DNA of 64,000 nt from RUG11272 sp045226335 (GTDB lineage Bacteria > Bacillota > Clostridia > Christensenellales > Aristaeellaceae), in contig JBGVCH010000036.1 of NCBI GenBank assembly GCA_045226335.1, positions 1 through 64,000 on the forward strand, read 5' to 3'. Shown piece after piece: positions 8,128 through 16,053 of this stretch. Every line of letters starts with the position of its first letter. Positions within the stretch are counted from its first letter, which is position 1. Made by a program: the position numbers and the translations under genes. A model generated the notes under the pieces. That model searched no databases, was not told the origin of the DNA, and was given only the letters and a program-made list of their open reading frames with translations.

Positions 8128-9419
8128 ACGGCAAGATGTTGAAAGTACGCTGCAAACAGGCCGTGGGCAAGGCCGTGGCGGCCGTGGCGCCGCTGACCCA
8201 TTTCCTGCCGGCCGGTTTCCGGGCCAAAGTGCGGAACGCGGTGCTGCGCACGGCGGGGCTCAGCCAGGGCAACGCTCCCCGGCGGGCCCCGGAGCCCTGG
8301 CAGCCCGGCCTGCACCCCGACGGCGTCAACCTCTTCGGCTTCTTCAAGGCCCAGAACGGCCTGGCCCAGGGGGTCAAGCTGTACGCCGGGGCCCTGGCGC
8401 AGACGGGGTATCCGTACAGCCTGCTGAACACGGATTTCCTCTACTGGCTGCCCCAAAGAGACACGGACTGGGACAGCCGCCTCGGCACCGAAGCCCCCTA
8501 CGCGGTGAACGTCATCCACATCAACCCGGACCAGTGGAACGAGGCCTGCAACTGCTACCCCATCGAGACCTTCGACGGCCGCTACACCGTGGGCGTATGG
8601 CTGTGGGAGCTGGAGGACATTCCGGCGGCCTGGCATGAGCAGCTGAAGTGCGTCGACGAGCTGTGGGCGCCCTCGGACTTCATCGCCGACGCCCTGAAAA
8701 AGGTGGCGCCGGTGCCGGTGACCACCATCCCCTACGGCATCGCCGCGCCGGTGGAGGAGGGCCTGACCCGGCGGGACTTCGGCCTGCCGGAGGACAAGTT
8801 CCTGGTGCTGGTGATGTTCGACTCCAACAGCTACGCCTCCCGGAAGAATCCCGGCGGGGCTATCGACGCCTTCCTGGAGGCCTTCGGACCCGACACCCGG
8901 GACGCGCAGCTGGTGATCAAGCTCAACAACCCCTCCAAGGCGGATCTGCGGTATCTGTCGGAACGCCTGGGGAAGAAGGGTCCCTATACCCTCATCCGGG
9001 AAACCCTGACCAAAAAACGGCTCAACAGCCTGATCCGGCTGTGCGACGTGTACCTCAGCCTCCACCGCAGCGAGGGCTTCGGCCTGGTGATGGCCGAGGC
9101 CATGCTGCTGGGCGTGCCGACGGTGGCCACGGGCTGGTCCGCCAACACCCAGTTCATGACCCCCGACACCGCCTGCCTGGTTCCGTACACGCTGGTGCCC
9201 GTGGGCGACGCATACCAGTACGGAGAAGAAAAACACCGCTGGGCCGAACCGGACGTCCACCGGGCCGCCGGCTTCCTGAAGCGCCTGAAGCAGGACACGG
9301 CCTGGCGCGAAGAGATCGCCGCCAGAGGACAAAGACAGATCGCGGAGCACTTCTCGCCCGCCCGCTCGGCAGAGAAGATGAAGGCGCGGCTGACGGAGAT
9401 CCTGAAAGATAACGGGTAA
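8124..9419 (+). CDS. Glycosyltransferase family 4-like protein
   Basis: This 431-residue protein has a GT-B fold. The N-terminal half contains GVNLFGFFKAQNGLAQG and GVWLWELEDIPAAW, a pattern seen in polysaccharide glycosyltransferases that act with ABC exporters. The C-terminal half carries the nucleotide-sugar binding region LVMFDSNSYASRKNP and the RSEGFGLVMAEAMLLGVP signature (E-x7-E-type), which retaining GT4 enzymes use for catalysis. It probably transfers D-rhamnose or mannose from GDP to a lipid-linked glycan on the cytoplasmic face. It is the only glycosyltransferase in this operon, so other chain enzymes must be encoded elsewhere. ATG at 8124 overlaps rmd by 4 bp, after GGAAAGGAG. Confidence 0.85.
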   Translation: MNGKMLKVRCKQAVGKAVAAVAPLTHFLPAGFRAKVRNAVLRTAGLSQGNAPRRAPEPWQPGLHPDGVNLFGFFKAQNGLAQGVKLYAGALAQTGYPYSLLNTDFLYWLPQRDTDWDSRLGTEAPYAVNVIHINPDQWNEACNCYPIETFDGRYTVGVWLWELEDIPAAWHEQLKCVDELWAPSDFIADALKKVAPVPVTTIPYGIAAPVEEGLTRRDFGLPEDKFLVLVMFDSNSYASRKNPGGAIDAFLEAFGPDTRDAQLVIKLNNPSKADLRYLSERLGKKGPYTLIRETLTKKRLNSLIRLCDVYLSLHRSEGFGLVMAEAMLLGVPTVATGWSANTQFMTPDTACLVPYTLVPVGDAYQYGEEKHRWAEPDVHRAAGFLKRLKQDTAWREEIAARGQRQIAEHFSPARSAEKMKARLTEILKDNG

Positions 9420-9481
9420 CAAGGCAGCCCTCGCCGCGATGGAAAACAGCCCCGACCCGATCACGGAGGAAACCGAAAACC

Positions 9482-10480
9482 ATGAAAGAGAAAAACCGCT
9501 TCCTGCAGACGCCCGCGGGGCTGATCCTCTGCGGCCTGGGTTTGCTTGCGGTTTTTTCGCTTCTCTTTTCCTGGATCGTGCTGGATCAGTGGAGTGCGCG
9601 GGCCCGGACGGGGGCCATGATCCTGGCGGGGCTGGCGGCCGCGGCCTGGACCGGGGGCGTCCTGCTCTACCGGCGGAACCGGCGGCTACAAAAGCGGACC
9701 CTGGCCTGGGTGCTGGTGGAGGAGACGAAGCACTACCGCTTCCTGCTGTCCCGGCTGGTGGCCCGGGACTTCAACCACAAGTACCGGCAGAGCGTGCTGG
9801 GGGTGCTGTGGAGCTTCATCAATCCCCTGCTGACCATGCTGGTGCAGTTCCTGGTGTTCAACACCCTGTTCCAGTCCGCCATCCCGCACTTCCTGGCCTA
9901 CCTGATGACCGGTATCGTGTTCTTCAATTTCTTCAACGAGGCCTCCACCCTGGCCATGGATTCCATCACCTCCAACACGGCTCTGATCAAGAAGGTCTAC
10001 ATGCCCCGGTACATTTACCCCATCAGCCGGGTGCTCTTCGCCATGCTGAACGTGGCCATCACCATGATCCCCATGTTCGCCATGATCCTGCTCACCGGGG
10101 TGCCGGTGACAAAGGCGGCGCTGCTGCTGCCCATCCCGGTCATGTGCATCGCGTGCTTCGCCCTGGGCGTCGGCATGATCCTGGCCACCATGAACGTGTT
10201 TTTCCGGGACACGGCCTTCCTGTGGGGCGTCGTGCTGCTGCTGTGGCAGTACCTGACGCCGCTGTTCTACCCGGAGACCATCATCCCGGCCTCCTGGATC
10301 CGCCTCTACCACCTGAACCCCATGTATCAGTTCATCTACTTTATCCGCTGCCTGCTGCTGGACGGGGTGACGCCCCCGCCGAAGACCTACCTGATCTGCG
10401 CCCTGTGCGCGCTGCTGCCCCTGGCGGCGGGCCTGTGGGTCTTCCGCAGAAAGCAGAACGACTTCATCTACTACCTGTGA
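9482..10480 (+). CDS. wzm: ABC-2 type polysaccharide export permease (Wzm-like)
   Basis: This 332-residue membrane protein has two extra N-terminal helices (about residues 10-60) and then the family core of six helices, beginning at FLLSRLVARDFNHKYRQSVLGVLWSFINPLL. That core matches O-antigen and teichoic-acid export permeases (Wzm/TagG/RfbD). It would form the channel for the finished glycan, powered by the ATPase encoded 13 bp downstream. The two extra helices make it longer than the usual ~260 residues and are worth noting. ATG at 9482 follows GGAGGAAACC at a 62-bp gap from the glycosyltransferase. Confidence 0.88.
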   Translation: MKEKNRFLQTPAGLILCGLGLLAVFSLLFSWIVLDQWSARARTGAMILAGLAAAAWTGGVLLYRRNRRLQKRTLAWVLVEETKHYRFLLSRLVARDFNHKYRQSVLGVLWSFINPLLTMLVQFLVFNTLFQSAIPHFLAYLMTGIVFFNFFNEASTLAMDSITSNTALIKKVYMPRYIYPISRVLFAMLNVAITMIPMFAMILLTGVPVTKAALLLPIPVMCIACFALGVGMILATMNVFFRDTAFLWGVVLLLWQYLTPLFYPETIIPASWIRLYHLNPMYQFIYFIRCLLLDGVTPPPKTYLICALCALLPLAAGLWVFRRKQNDFIYYL

Positions 10481-10493
10481 GGAGGCGGAGCGG

Positions 10494-11258
10494 ATGGCTG
10501 AACCGGTGATGATCCGGGCGGAGGACCTGGGCGTCTGCTACCGCATGGATCTGAATAAAAACACAAACCTGAAGGAATACGTGATCCACGCGCTGAAGCG
10601 GGAGAACCGGTACCGGCAGTTCTGGGCGCTGCGGCACGTGAGTTTTGAGGTGTTCCGGGGAGAGGTGCTGGGGGTCATCGGCGTCAACGGGGCCGGCAAG
10701 AGCACCCTGCTGAAGGTGATCTCCGGCATCCTGAAGCCCACGGAGGGCAAGGTGGAGCGGGCCGCCCGGGTGGTGCCCATGCTGGAGCTGGGCAGCGGCT
10801 TCGACGTGGACCTGACGGGCATCGAGAACATCTACCTGAACGGGGCCATTCTGGGCTACTCGAAGGAACAGCTGGACCGGAAAAAGGACGACATCATCGA
10901 ATACAGCGAGCTGGGGGACTTCATCGGGATGCCGCTGAAGACCTACTCCTCCGGCATGCTGTCCCGCCTGGCCTTCTCCATCGCCTCCGTCATCGAGCCG
11001 GAGATCCTCATCGTGGACGAGATCCTGTCCGTGGGGGACGAGCGCTTCCAGGCCAAGAGCCGTGCCCGCATGATGGAGCTCATGTCCGGCGGCACCACGG
11101 TGCTCTACGTCAGCCACAACCTCCCGCAAATCCGGGAGATGTGCCGGCGCGTCATGTGGCTGGACCACGGCGAGATCCGCATGCTGGGCGAGGTGGACGA
11201 AGTCTGCGACGCCTATCACGCGCTGATGACAACGGAAAAACCCCCCGAAGGGGGCTGA
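10494..11258 (+). CDS. wzt: ABC transporter ATPase for polysaccharide export (Wzt-like)
   Basis: This 254-residue ATPase has Walker A GVNGAGKSTLL at about residues 60-70, the signature YSSGMLSRLAFSIAS, Walker B ILIVDEILSVGDE and the switch His in VSHNL. The LxVGD(E/x)xF stretch is typical of polysaccharide and teichoic-acid export ATPases (Wzt, TagH). It ends right after the ATPase domain, without the C-terminal carbohydrate-binding domain found in some Wzt proteins, so cargo termini may not be checked here. It is the last gene of the operon. Its 3' end also encodes the terminator of the opposing gene. Confidence 0.88.
   Translation: MAEPVMIRAEDLGVCYRMDLNKNTNLKEYVIHALKRENRYRQFWALRHVSFEVFRGEVLGVIGVNGAGKSTLLKVISGILKPTEGKVERAARVVPMLELGSGFDVDLTGIENIYLNGAILGYSKEQLDRKKDDIIEYSELGDFIGMPLKTYSSGMLSRLAFSIASVIEPEILIVDEILSVGDERFQAKSRARMMELMSGGTTVLYVSHNLPQIREMCRRVMWLDHGEIRMLGEVDEVCDAYHALMTTEKPPEGG
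11236..11258 (-). terminator. Intrinsic terminator for the - strand operon
   Basis: Read on the - strand this is a C-rich/G-rich stem with a cUUCGg tetraloop followed by TTTTT, a textbook terminator for the operon ending at 11263. It lies wholly inside the last codons of wzt on the other strand. Confidence 0.8.
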
Positions 11259-11262
11259 AGCT

Positions 11263-12117
11263 TCACCTGCGCCGGATAGGCAGCAGCATCCGGGTGCTGT
11301 CCCGGTAGGCCGCGTAGCCCTCCTTGCGGGCCTGGCGGCGGTCCGCCATGGGAATGCTGACAAAGAGGAACAGCAGAGTATTGGCCAGGGCGCCCGCCAG
11401 CAGCCAGCCGTCTCCCCGGGCCGCCTGCACCGTGGACAGGCCGATGCCCCACCACATGAGGATCTCCCCCAGGTAGTTGGGGTGGCGGGACCAGGTCCAC
11501 AGGCCGGAGCGGATCAGCCGGCCCCGGTGTTCCCTGCGGAAGGCGTGCATCTGGGCGTCGGCGACGCCCTGCAGCACCACGGCCCCCAGGGACATCAGAA
11601 CAAAGAAGAAACTCAGCAGGTCTCCCTTCAGCCGCCACTGAACGGCCAGCAGGGCGGGCAGGGAACAGCCGTAAACGATCAGAGTCGGCATCAGGTGGAT
11701 CCCCAGGAAACTCACCGCGGGATACCAGGCGCCGGTCTTTTCTTTCAGCATGGTATAGCGCCAGTCCTGGTCGTTGAGGCTGTGGAAGGTGTAAGCCCAG
11801 TTGGCGGTGAGCCGTACGCCCCACAGGCCGATGACGGCGAGGTGCGCCGCGTTCAGCGGGGTCAGCGGCTGTCCCAGGCTCGCTGTGGCGATGGCCGCCA
11901 CCGGGAACACGCTCCAGTACGGGTCGTACACCGAGGCGTTCCCCAGCAGCGTGCTGAAGGCAAACACCAGCACCGTGGCCCCCACGTCCGCCAGCAGCAG
12001 GTTCAGCCAGAAGTCAAAGGGCAGGCTGCGGAACAGCCGGTAGCCCAAGAGCCACGCGAGAAAATAGATCACCGTCAGGATCAGGTAGCTGACCGCCCGG
12101 TTCTGTTTCAGCTTCAT
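11263..12117 (-). CDS. DUF1295 / steroid 5-alpha-reductase-like membrane protein
   Basis: This 284-residue integral membrane protein has about seven helices. The conserved C-terminal block GLWTWSRHPNYLGEILMWWGIGL at about residues 202-224 is the hallmark of the DUF1295/ICMT-like superfamily, whose characterised members are NAD(P)H-dependent reductases or methyltransferases acting on lipidic substrates. The substrate here is unknown. ATG at 12117 is preferred over GTG at 12126 because AGGAG lies 8 bp upstream of the ATG. It follows the RibD-like gene by 12 bp and ends in a strong terminator, so it closes a three-gene operon with two other probable reductases. Confidence 0.85.
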   Translation of the reverse strand: MKLKQNRAVSYLILTVIYFLAWLLGYRLFRSLPFDFWLNLLLADVGATVLVFAFSTLLGNASVYDPYWSVFPVAAIATASLGQPLTPLNAAHLAVIGLWGVRLTANWAYTFHSLNDQDWRYTMLKEKTGAWYPAVSFLGIHLMPTLIVYGCSLPALLAVQWRLKGDLLSFFFVLMSLGAVVLQGVADAQMHAFRREHRGRLIRSGLWTWSRHPNYLGEILMWWGIGLSTVQAARGDGWLLAGALANTLLFLFVSIPMADRRQARKEGYAAYRDSTRMLLPIRRR

Positions 12118-12129
12118 ACGCTCCACTCC

Positions 12130-12810
12130 TCAGTTCAGCACCCGGTACCGCAGCCGCAGGTAGGAGTCCCGCAGCGGCGCGCATTCCAGCAACTCAAGGG
12201 GTGCCAGATCCGACAGTTCGTCCCGGGATGTCAGGGACGGGCCGTCGATCAGGGTGGCCGTGTCCTTTCCGCCGATCAGCACCGGCGCCACCACCAGGTC
12301 CACGTAATCGATCAGCTTCTCCCGCAGCAGCAGGCCGTTGAGCGTCCCGCCGGACTGGATCGTCAGGCGCTCACAGTTTTTCTTCTCTTTCAGGTATGTA
12401 AAAGCGCCGGAGAGGGAGAGCTGTTTCTGAAAGAGGACGTCCAGGTTCTGCTCCTTCACGCCGAACGCGGGATGACGGGCGTTGGAAGTGATCAGCACCA
12501 CCTGCTGTGACCTGGCGCAGAAATAGCGAACGCCGTGCTCCGTCAAATGGTGATTGTCCAGCAGCGCGAAAGATACCGGCGTCTTCGGCGGCGTCTCTTT
12601 TTCGTTGACGCCCATCTTCGCCTGGACCCGGCCCGTGTTGAAGGACCACAGATCCGTGGTCTGCTCGATCTCGTAGTACTGGTGCAGACCCTCCCGGACC
12701 CCCGGAATTTTCGGCAGGTCCCGGTCTACATCCAGTTCATCGACGGCCCCCGTGCTGATCTTGCCGTCCACGGACATCAGCATGTACAGGGTGGTGACCG
12801 GTCTGTTCAT
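12130..12810 (-). CDS. RibD C-terminal/DHFR-like reductase
   Basis: This 226-residue protein resembles the reductase domain of RibD and stand-alone dihydrofolate-reductase-fold enzymes: TLYMLMSVDGKIS at the N-terminus, an IQSGGTLNGLLL nucleotide-binding loop, and DLVVAPVLIGGKDTATLIDG near the C-terminus. It lacks the deaminase domain, so a full riboflavin role cannot be assumed; many such paralogues have unknown NADPH-dependent functions. The start is set at 12810 because GGAAAGG ends 9 bp before it. A further ATG at 12819 overlaps the upstream stop as ATGA but has no spacing for a ribosome binding site. Either way it is coupled to the upstream flavodoxin-like gene. Confidence 0.82.
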   Translation of the reverse strand: MNRPVTTLYMLMSVDGKISTGAVDELDVDRDLPKIPGVREGLHQYYEIEQTTDLWSFNTGRVQAKMGVNEKETPPKTPVSFALLDNHHLTEHGVRYFCARSQQVVLITSNARHPAFGVKEQNLDVLFQKQLSLSGAFTYLKEKKNCERLTIQSGGTLNGLLLREKLIDYVDLVVAPVLIGGKDTATLIDGPSLTSRDELSDLAPLELLECAPLRDSYLRLRYRVLN

Positions 12811-12815
12811 TCCTG

Positions 12816-13541
12816 TCATCCTTTCCGCTTCCACGGCCTCGTCTTCTCCAGCCAGCCGTTGGCTTTCCAGTACCTGTAGTCCGTGGTGTCCGGCTGGGTT
12901 TTTCCGATCTTCTTCTGGATCATGCGGACGGCGTAGAACTTGCCTTTGGTCACCAGGGACGTGCGGGCGGGTCTTGAGAAATCCGCCTTCAGCAGCTTTG
13001 CGGCCGCTTTTTGCAGGCTCGCCGTCATGGCGGACCGCTTTTTCTCCGGCAGCCTGTCCCAGTGGATGTCGCTCATGAGCCTGAAGGCGCATACCCGGAT
13101 GTCGCTGACCCCCCACCAGGACAGGCTGTCCTTCATGTCCTTCGCGGTGGATTTGCCGCCGGCCCCCAGGCACTGGGTGATGATCACGGCCCGCTTGCCG
13201 AACATCTCCTTCGCCGGGCGGTGGGGCATCCAGCGGTAGCCGAAGTGGTCCAGCATGGCCTTCATGGCGCCGGAGGCGTGGAACACGTAGGCCGGCGAGG
13301 TGAACACCAGCAGGTCCGCCTCCAGCAGGGCTTTTTCGATTTTCCGGACGGTTTCGGCGTCCTTGCACAGGCGCTCGTCCTTCAGGAAGCACACCGTGCA
13401 GCCGGCGCAGAAGCCCGGGCCGTCCTTGGGCAGGTCAAACTCCGTGATCTCCGCCGTTTTCCGGAAGGGCTCCAGGAAGATCTCCTTCAGCCTGTGCGTG
13501 ACGCCGTGTTTTTCCGTGCCGTTGATGACCGTGATTTTCAT
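12816..13541 (-). CDS. Flavodoxin-fold NAD(P)H-dependent oxidoreductase
   Basis: This 241-residue protein begins with the FMN-binding strand-loop MKITVINGTEKHGVTHRLKE and carries the CAGCTVCFLKDERLC cysteine cluster at about residues 46-60, a hallmark of the iron-sulfur or multimeric flavodoxin subfamily. It continues with LLVFTSPAYVFHASGAMKAMLDHFGYRW, which closes the flavin site. The C-terminal 80 residues are basic and less conserved. It probably reduces quinones, azo or nitro compounds, or metals; the substrate is not evident. The start MKITV is chosen over an upstream MRRERQ. First gene of the operon with the RibD-like and DUF1295 proteins. Confidence 0.82.
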   Translation of the reverse strand: MKITVINGTEKHGVTHRLKEIFLEPFRKTAEITEFDLPKDGPGFCAGCTVCFLKDERLCKDAETVRKIEKALLEADLLVFTSPAYVFHASGAMKAMLDHFGYRWMPHRPAKEMFGKRAVIITQCLGAGGKSTAKDMKDSLSWWGVSDIRVCAFRLMSDIHWDRLPEKKRSAMTASLQKAAAKLLKADFSRPARTSLVTKGKFYAVRMIQKKIGKTQPDTTDYRYWKANGWLEKTRPWKRKG

Positions 13542-13570
13542 TTGCCGTTCCCTCCGCATCGGTTCCGAAA

Positions 13571-13619
13571 AAGAAAAGGACCGTATGATCCCCGTGGCGC
13601 GGGAAAGCCATACGGTCCT
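13571..13619 (-). terminator. Intrinsic terminator of ireB
   Basis: An 11-bp perfect stem AGGACCGTATG/CATACGGTCCT (13577-13587 and 13609-13619) is followed on the - strand by TTTCTTTTT. It lies 15 bp past the ireB stop and isolates ireB from the redox operon. Confidence 0.85.
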
Positions 13620-13633
13620 CCGATCCCGATGAT

Positions 13634-13900
13634 TTACGCCTTCTGCGTATGGCCGTTCACATAGAAGCGGACAAGCTCCTCCAGGATCTCGTCGCGCTCC
13701 AGGCGGCAGATCAGGCTGCGGGCCTGGTTGTAGCTGGTGATGTAGGTGGGGTCGCCGGAGATGATGTAGCCCACCAGCTGGGTGATGGGGTCATACCCCT
13801 TCGCCTGCAGGGCACTGTAGACATACATCAGGATGTCCTGGGCCTCATTGCCGGAATCCGGGATGGGCGCCATCTTGGTGGTGCTGAAGCGCTCGGACAT
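13634..13900 (-). CDS. ireB: IreB family regulatory phosphoprotein (UPF0297)
   Basis: This 88-residue protein matches IreB along its whole length: the N-terminal Thr-rich segment (TTKM), then QDILMYVYSALQAKGYDPITQLVGYIISGDPTYITSYNQARSLI, then RLERDEILEELVRFY. In Enterococcus IreB is phosphorylated on N-terminal threonines by the PASTA kinase IreK and controls cephalosporin resistance and envelope stress. In most Firmicutes it sits with alaS, ruvX and a DUF1292 gene; here it stands alone with its own promoter and terminator. No PASTA kinase gene is in the window. Confidence 0.93.
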   Translation of the reverse strand: MSERFSTTKMAPIPDSGNEAQDILMYVYSALQAKGYDPITQLVGYIISGDPTYITSYNQARSLICRLERDEILEELVRFYVNGHTQKA

Positions 13901-13929
13901 GATCTTTCCCTCCCCTCGGTCTCACCTGC

Positions 13930-13957
13930 ATTATACATGAATTTATCGGTTTTGCAA
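13930..13957 (-). promoter_or_regulatory. Promoter of ireB
   Basis: On the - strand TTGCAA (13952-13957), a 16-bp spacer and a perfect TATAAT (13930-13935), 30 bp before the start codon. Confidence 0.75.
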
Positions 13958-13983
13958 AGGGAAAATCGTGATCTTTCCCTTTT
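13957..13983 (-). terminator. Possible terminator of the arg operon
   Basis: AAAGGGAAA/TTTCCCTTT arms around an 8-nt loop lie just past the argD stop. The stem is AT-rich and the T-run is short, and it abuts the ireB -35 element, so the call is tentative. Confidence 0.35.
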
Positions 13984-13992
13984 TCTTTTCCG

Positions 13993-15156
13993 TCAGCCGG
14001 CGCAGGTCTCCCGGATCACCGTAACCGCTTCCTCCAGCAAAGCCCACGGAATGTTCAGGGCAGGGAGCAGCCGGACCTTCGTCTTGGCGGTAAGGCACAG
14101 GACGCCGCGCCGGATGCAGGCCGCCACCACCTCGCCGGCGGGGCGATCCGTCTCGATGCCCAGCATCAGGCCCAGGCCCGTGACGCCGCGGATGCCGGGC
14201 GCCCCGGTCAGGGCCTCCCGGATGTACGCGCTCTTCTCCCGGACCTCCGCCAGCAGCGCGTCGTCGATGCGGTTCAGCACGCTGACCGCCGCGGCGCAGC
14301 ACACCGGGTTGCCGCCGAAGGTGGAGCCGTGGTCGCCGTAGCCCAGCACGTGCTGAACCTTTTCACTCATCAGCGCGGCGCCCAGGGGCAGACCGCCGGC
14401 CAGACCCTTGGCGGTGGTCACCACGTCGGGGGACAGGCCGTACTGCATGTAGGCGTACAGGGAACCGGTGCGGCCGTTGCCCGTCTGGACCTCGTCCACC
14501 ATCAGCAGCGCGCCGTTTTTTTTCGCCGTCTCCTCAACGGATTTTGCGTATTGAGGATCCAGGGGAACGACGCCCCCCTCGCCCTGGACGCACTCGATGA
14601 GCACGCCGGCCACCTTGTTCTCCGCGAAGGCTTTTTTCAGTTCTTCCTCATTGCCGGGCGTCACGTGGACAAAGCCCGGGGTCAGGGGCTGAAAGAGCTC
14701 GTGGAAGTGGTCCTGCCCCGTGGCGGCCAGGGTGGTGAGGGTCCGGCCGTGGAAGCTGTTTTTCAGCGTAATGATCGTGCTGTATTCCGGGCCGAGATGC
14801 TCCGCGGCATACTTCCGGGCCACCTTGACGGCGCACTCGTTGGCCTCCGCGCCGGAGTTGCCGAAGAAGACCTTCTTCATGCCGGTGCGCTCACACAGCA
14901 GCCGGGCCAGCTCCGCGCAGGGCTCGGTGTAGTACAGGTTGGACATGTGCTGCACCTGGCTCACCTGACGGATCACCGCCTGCTGCCAGACCTCGTCCGC
15001 CACGCCGAAGGTGTTCACCGCGATGCCCGATCCCAGGTCGATGTACCGCTTTCCCTCCGTGTCATACACCAGGGAGCCCTTTCCGCTGACGATCTCCACC
15101 GGAAAGCGCTTGTAGGTGTTGGCGACGTATTGCGTGTCTTTCTCCGTCAGTGTCAC
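13993..15156 (-). CDS. argD: Acetylornithine aminotransferase
   Basis: This 387-residue class-III PLP-dependent aminotransferase catalyses N-acetylglutamate-5-semialdehyde to N-acetylornithine. Seen: FGNSGAEANECAVKVARKYA (phosphate-binding), SFHGRTLTTLAATGQ, the MVDEVQTGNGRTG acidic PLP-contact motif, and TTAKGLAGGLPLGA with the Schiff-base lysine. Length is standard. It may also serve succinyl-diaminopimelate transamination, as in other ArgD enzymes. It is the last gene of argC-argB-argD, overlapping argB by 4 bp. argJ, argF and argGH are not in the window. Confidence 0.95.
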   Translation of the reverse strand: MTLTEKDTQYVANTYKRFPVEIVSGKGSLVYDTEGKRYIDLGSGIAVNTFGVADEVWQQAVIRQVSQVQHMSNLYYTEPCAELARLLCERTGMKKVFFGNSGAEANECAVKVARKYAAEHLGPEYSTIITLKNSFHGRTLTTLAATGQDHFHELFQPLTPGFVHVTPGNEEELKKAFAENKVAGVLIECVQGEGGVVPLDPQYAKSVEETAKKNGALLMVDEVQTGNGRTGSLYAYMQYGLSPDVVTTAKGLAGGLPLGAALMSEKVQHVLGYGDHGSTFGGNPVCCAAAVSVLNRIDDALLAEVREKSAYIREALTGAPGIRGVTGLGLMLGIETDRPAGEVVAACIRRGVLCLTAKTKVRLLPALNIPWALLEEAVTVIRETCAG

Positions 15157-16019
15157 GATTCATCCCCCCTGATCCAGGTCCCGGCGCCTTCGTTGGTGAG
15201 CAGTTCCATGAGGATGGAGTGCGGGACGCGCCCGTCCATGATGACCACGTTCTTCACCCCGGCGTGGATGGCCGTGACGCAGCACGCCAGCTTGGGGATC
15301 ATGCCGCCGGAGACCACGCCGCTGGCCATCAGCTCGTTGGCCTCCTCCAGGGTCATCTCCGGGATGAGGGTAGAGGGATCGTCCTTGTCCCGCAGGATGC
15401 CGGCGATGTCGGTCATCATGATGAGGCGCTGGGCCTGCAGGGCCCCGGCGATGTGGGCCGCGGCGGTGTCGCCGTTGATGTTGTAGGCGTTGCCCTGCCG
15501 GTCGCAGCCGATGGTCGAAATCACCGGGATATAGCCCTTCTCCAGCAGGTCCAGGATGGGCTTGGCGTGGATGTGGGTCACCTCGCCCACATAGCCCAGG
15601 CGCTCGTCCTTGACGGCGGCCTGGATCAGCCGGCCGTCCATGCCCGAGAGGCCGATGGCCTTGCCGCCCTTCATCTCCAGCAGGTTCACCAGGGTCTTGT
15701 TGACCTTGCCCGCCAGCACCATCTGCACGATGTCGATGGTCTCCCTGTCCGTGACCCGCAGGCCGTTGACAAACTCCGCCTTCTTGCCCAGCCGGGTCAT
15801 GAGCTCGTTGATCTCCGGCCCGCCGCCGTGGACCAGCACCACCTTCACCCCGATGAGCCACAGCAGCACGATGTCCTCCATGACCTGCTGCTTCAGCTGC
15901 TCGTTGATCATGGCGTTGCCGCCGTACTTGACCACCACGATGCGCCCGGTATAGCGCCGGATGTAGGGCAGGGCCTGGGTCAGGACCTCCGCCCGGTCCG
16001 CGTTGGAAAACTCCTGCAT
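15153..16019 (-). CDS. argB: Acetylglutamate kinase
   Basis: This 288-residue amino-acid kinase phosphorylates N-acetylglutamate. Seen: VVKYGGNAM (ATP phosphate-binding lysine) at about residues 24-32, VLVHGGGPEINELM for substrate binding, GLSGMDGRLIQA, YNINGDTAAAHIA and MMTDIAGILRD. The N-terminal helix (ADRAEVLTQALPYIRRYTGRIVV) is the extra segment found in arginine-sensitive, hexameric enzymes, so feedback inhibition by arginine is likely. It starts 34 bp after the argC stop. Confidence 0.95.
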   Translation of the reverse strand: MQEFSNADRAEVLTQALPYIRRYTGRIVVVKYGGNAMINEQLKQQVMEDIVLLWLIGVKVVLVHGGGPEINELMTRLGKKAEFVNGLRVTDRETIDIVQMVLAGKVNKTLVNLLEMKGGKAIGLSGMDGRLIQAAVKDERLGYVGEVTHIHAKPILDLLEKGYIPVISTIGCDRQGNAYNINGDTAAAHIAGALQAQRLIMMTDIAGILRDKDDPSTLIPEMTLEEANELMASGVVSGGMIPKLACCVTAIHAGVKNVVIMDGRVPHSILMELLTNEGAGTWIRGDES

Positions 16020-16053
16020 TTTTCCTTTCTCCTCTTTTGTCTCATGGTCGGTG

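Noticed and set aside
10635..10645. CACGTG-containing sequences elsewhere (for example 10635, 14662, 39745, 54086) as extra parS sites
   Set aside because: Only the central hexamer or less matches; the flanking TGTT and AACA parts are missing.
12811..12819. ATG at 12819 as the start of the RibD-like gene
   Set aside because: It overlaps the upstream stop neatly, but the ribosome binding site touches it; the ATG at 12810 has correct 9-bp spacing.
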